A stretch of 6,496 bases of DNA, from positions 1 to 6,496 of the forward strand of contig PWMO01000120.1 of NCBI GenBank assembly GCA_003558175.1. The letters run 5' to 3'. The stretch is from Spirochaetaceae bacterium. GTDB taxonomy: Bacteria > Spirochaetota > Spirochaetia > DSM-27196 > PWMO01. The notes beneath the pieces are model-generated. The model saw nothing but the letters and a program-made list of their open reading frames with translations. It was not told where the DNA came from and made no database searches. Within the stretch, counting starts at the first letter, position 1. Every line of letters begins with the position of its first letter. The position numbers and the translations under genes were made by a program. This document shows, in pieces, positions 5,203 through 6,496 of the stretch.

Positions 5203-6252
5203 GTGAGCGCCGTTCATTCCGCAAAGATCAATCTCTTTGGTATGCCGCAGGAAAGCCTCCGCGCTTTCATTCAGCGTCTGGAGATGCCCCGCTACCGGGC
5301 CAACCAGATCGCTGAGTGGCTGTATCGCCACCACGCAGACAGCCTGGACCAGATGACCAACGTTTCCCTGACCGACCGGCGCAGGATTGCCGAACTGGCC
5401 GAAGTGCGGGTCAGCTCTCCGACGGACTGCAAAGTATCGGCCGACGGAACGAAGAAGTACGCATTTACCACGGATGGAGGTGACGTGGTGGAAAGCGCGC
5501 TGATCCCGGAGGGCGAGCGGATGACGCTCTGCATCTCTTCGCAGGTCGGGTGCCGCGTAGGCTGCACGTTTTGCGCCACCGGTGCGATGCGGCTGAGGGG
5601 GAACCTTTCGGCAGGCGAAATCCTGAACCAGTACCGCTCGATTCCGGAACGCGAGCATATCACCAACGTTGTCTACATGGGGATGGGTGAACCGCTGGAC
5701 AACCTCAACGCGGTAGTGGACTCGGTGGAGCTGCTCACAAGTCCCCACGGTTACGGTCTGAGCAACCGCCGGGTGACGCTCTCCACGGTGGGCAAACCGG
5801 CGCCGCTGGCCCGTTTACTAAAACGGTGTGACGTCCGACTGGCCGTAAGCCTCCACACTCCGTTTCAGCAGCAGCGCCGGGAGCTGATGCCGGGAACTCG
5901 CGGTTATGATCTCAACGAGCTGGTCGCCATGCTGCGCGAGCGCGCCAGAGAAGACAGGAGACGGGTTTCGTTCGAGTACGTCATGCTGCACGATATCAAC
6001 GATTCGCTCTCTCACGCGGACGCGACGGCACAGTTGCTGTCGGGAATGCACACCCGGGTCAATCTGATCCCATTTCACCCCTGGCCGGGCAACGACATGC
6101 AACCGTCGTCACCGGCTCGCATCGAGCGGTTTCGCGCACAGCTGGAACGGCACGGGCTCACCGCCACGGTACGCGCAACCCGTGGCCTCGACATCGAGGC
6201 GGCGTGCGGGTTGCTGGCCACCAGGCGGCCCCAGACGGTGCAGCCGCAGTAA
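5203..6252 (+). CDS. rlmN: Dual-specificity RNA methyltransferase RlmN (radical SAM)
   Basis: Methylates C2 of adenosine 2503 in 23S rRNA and of adenosine 37 in a subset of tRNAs, supporting translational fidelity. The 349 residues hold an N-terminal RNA-binding part starting at KINLFGMPQESLR, then the radical-SAM core. The [4Fe-4S] ligands are Cys117, Cys121 and Cys124 (VGCRVGCTFCATG), and the GEP SAM-binding motif is at 162-164. The two mechanistic cysteines are Cys110 (TLCISS) and the methyl-carrying Cys335 (DIEAACG). TRGLDIEAACG separates RlmN/Cfr from other radical-SAM enzymes; RlmN is far likelier than the resistance enzyme Cfr given the chromosomal setting and N-terminus. GTG 5203 is preferred: it precedes the conserved KINL stretch, whereas the in-frame TTG at 5167 is part of the -35 box and ATG 5242 would cut into the conserved N-terminus. 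No ribosome site is visible. Confidence 0.96.
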   Translation: MSAVHSAKINLFGMPQESLRAFIQRLEMPRYRANQIAEWLYRHHADSLDQMTNVSLTDRRRIAELAEVRVSSPTDCKVSADGTKKYAFTTDGGDVVESALIPEGERMTLCISSQVGCRVGCTFCATGAMRLRGNLSAGEILNQYRSIPEREHITNVVYMGMGEPLDNLNAVVDSVELLTSPHGYGLSNRRVTLSTVGKPAPLARLLKRCDVRLAVSLHTPFQQQRRELMPGTRGYDLNELVAMLRERAREDRRRVSFEYVMLHDINDSLSHADATAQLLSGMHTRVNLIPFHPWPGNDMQPSSPARIERFRAQLERHGLTATVRATRGLDIEAACGLLATRRPQTVQPQ

Positions 6253-6270
6253 GCCACCGGTGCAGCCGCA
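6236..6270. repeat. 13-bp direct repeat at the rlmN stop codon
   Basis: CGGTGCAGCCGCA occurs at 6236-6248, inside the last codons of rlmN, and again at 6258-6270, beyond its stop codon, a period of 22 bp. The second copy begins within the 8-bp palindrome CACCGGTG (6255-6262). It looks like a small duplication of the gene end. No T-run follows, so there is no obvious terminator between rlmN and the next gene. Confidence 0.7.
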
Positions 6271-6336
6271 ACAAGGAACCGCCGGAGACGGGACAAAAAC
6301 TGAAGCAGCAGTCCGTTTGGTGTGGTATTCAGGTGC

Positions 6337-6496
6337 ATGAAACAGGCCGGAAACCAAATACTGCATGAGGCAGACGCTTCGGAACCCTCAGCCGTGCCGC
6401 ATGATCCGCTTGTTGAAGCGGCTTCACAACTGCTCGGCGTGAGTTATCTCTTCCCGTATCAGCGACTGGTTATCTCTAACACGCTGGATGCGGCCC
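6337..6496 (+). CDS. N-terminus of a probable RecQ-like ATP-dependent DNA helicase (partial)
   Basis: The first 53 residues of a protein leaving the right edge. After an acidic, probably disordered start (MKQAGNQILHEADASEP), the segment LGVSYLFPYQRLVISNTLDAA resembles the region just before the Walker A motif in RecQ-family superfamily 2 helicases, where a conserved F/Y-R-x-x-Q stretch contacts adenine; here it reads FPYQRLVISN. The Walker A itself lies outside the window, so the call rests on this short resemblance to what I recall from spirochaete RecQ-like proteins. ATG 6337 has only a poorly spaced AGGT before it; GTG 6322 is an in-frame alternative, and a stop at 6301-6303 closes the frame upstream. 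It lies 84 bp after rlmN on the same strand with no clear terminator between, so co-transcription is plausible. Confidence 0.5.
   Translation, partial: MKQAGNQILHEADASEPSAVPHDPLVEAASQLLGVSYLFPYQRLVISNTLDAA

Noticed and set aside
5128..5748. 206-codon minus-strand frame antisense to rlmN
   Set aside because: Shadow of rlmN, which carries all its conserved motifs on the plus strand.
1..6496. CRISPR array, transposase, integrase, phage or toxin-antitoxin genes
   Set aside because: No regularly spaced repeats, no terminal inverted repeats and no matching coding sequence were seen.

Overview
The window is GC-rich bacterial chromosome with seven protein-coding genes (two cut by the window edges) and no sign of phage, transposon, CRISPR or rRNA/tRNA genes. 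Gene content and the N-terminus of the last gene (a RecQ-like helicase with a LFPYQRLVISN stretch) suggest a free-living, fairly GC-rich spirochaete (Spirochaetaceae-like). That assignment is inferred from recalled family resemblance; no search was run.

Left part, minus strand (1-2260), read from right to left: a single-domain CheY-type receiver (1895-2260), an Hsp20/alpha-crystallin small heat shock protein (1099-1545), an unrecognised probable exported protein (490-942), and a low-molecular-weight protein tyrosine phosphatase starting at GTG 402 and running off the left edge. These are probably separate transcription units. The hsp20 gene has a near-consensus sigma-54 (-24/-12) promoter at 1610-1625, with two inverted repeats upstream. 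Its 3' region holds a 9-bp tandem triplication over the stop codon, a 53-nt nested stem structure and an intrinsic terminator.

Middle (2261-5122): a 271-nt divergent region with an AT-rich core separates cheY from a PfkB-family sugar kinase (fructokinase-like, 2532-3491, plus strand). The kinase converges on, and overlaps by 34 bp, a PepD-type aminoacyl-histidine dipeptidase (3458-5122, minus strand) with all metal ligands and extra linker sequence.

Right part (5123-6496): divergent from pepD is rlmN (23S rRNA A2503 / tRNA A37 radical-SAM methyltransferase). A TTGACA-N18-TATTCT promoter places transcription initiation at or next to its GTG start at 5203, suggesting a leaderless mRNA. About 85 bp after rlmN the 5' end of the RecQ-like helicase begins and leaves the window.

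The genes are mostly housekeeping or stress functions (protein quality control, peptide and sugar use, rRNA modification, DNA repair, signalling), and nothing indicates they form one pathway. I see no new multi-gene system. The parts most worth a second look are the regulatory architecture around hsp20, the probable leaderless rlmN start and the unidentified exported protein.
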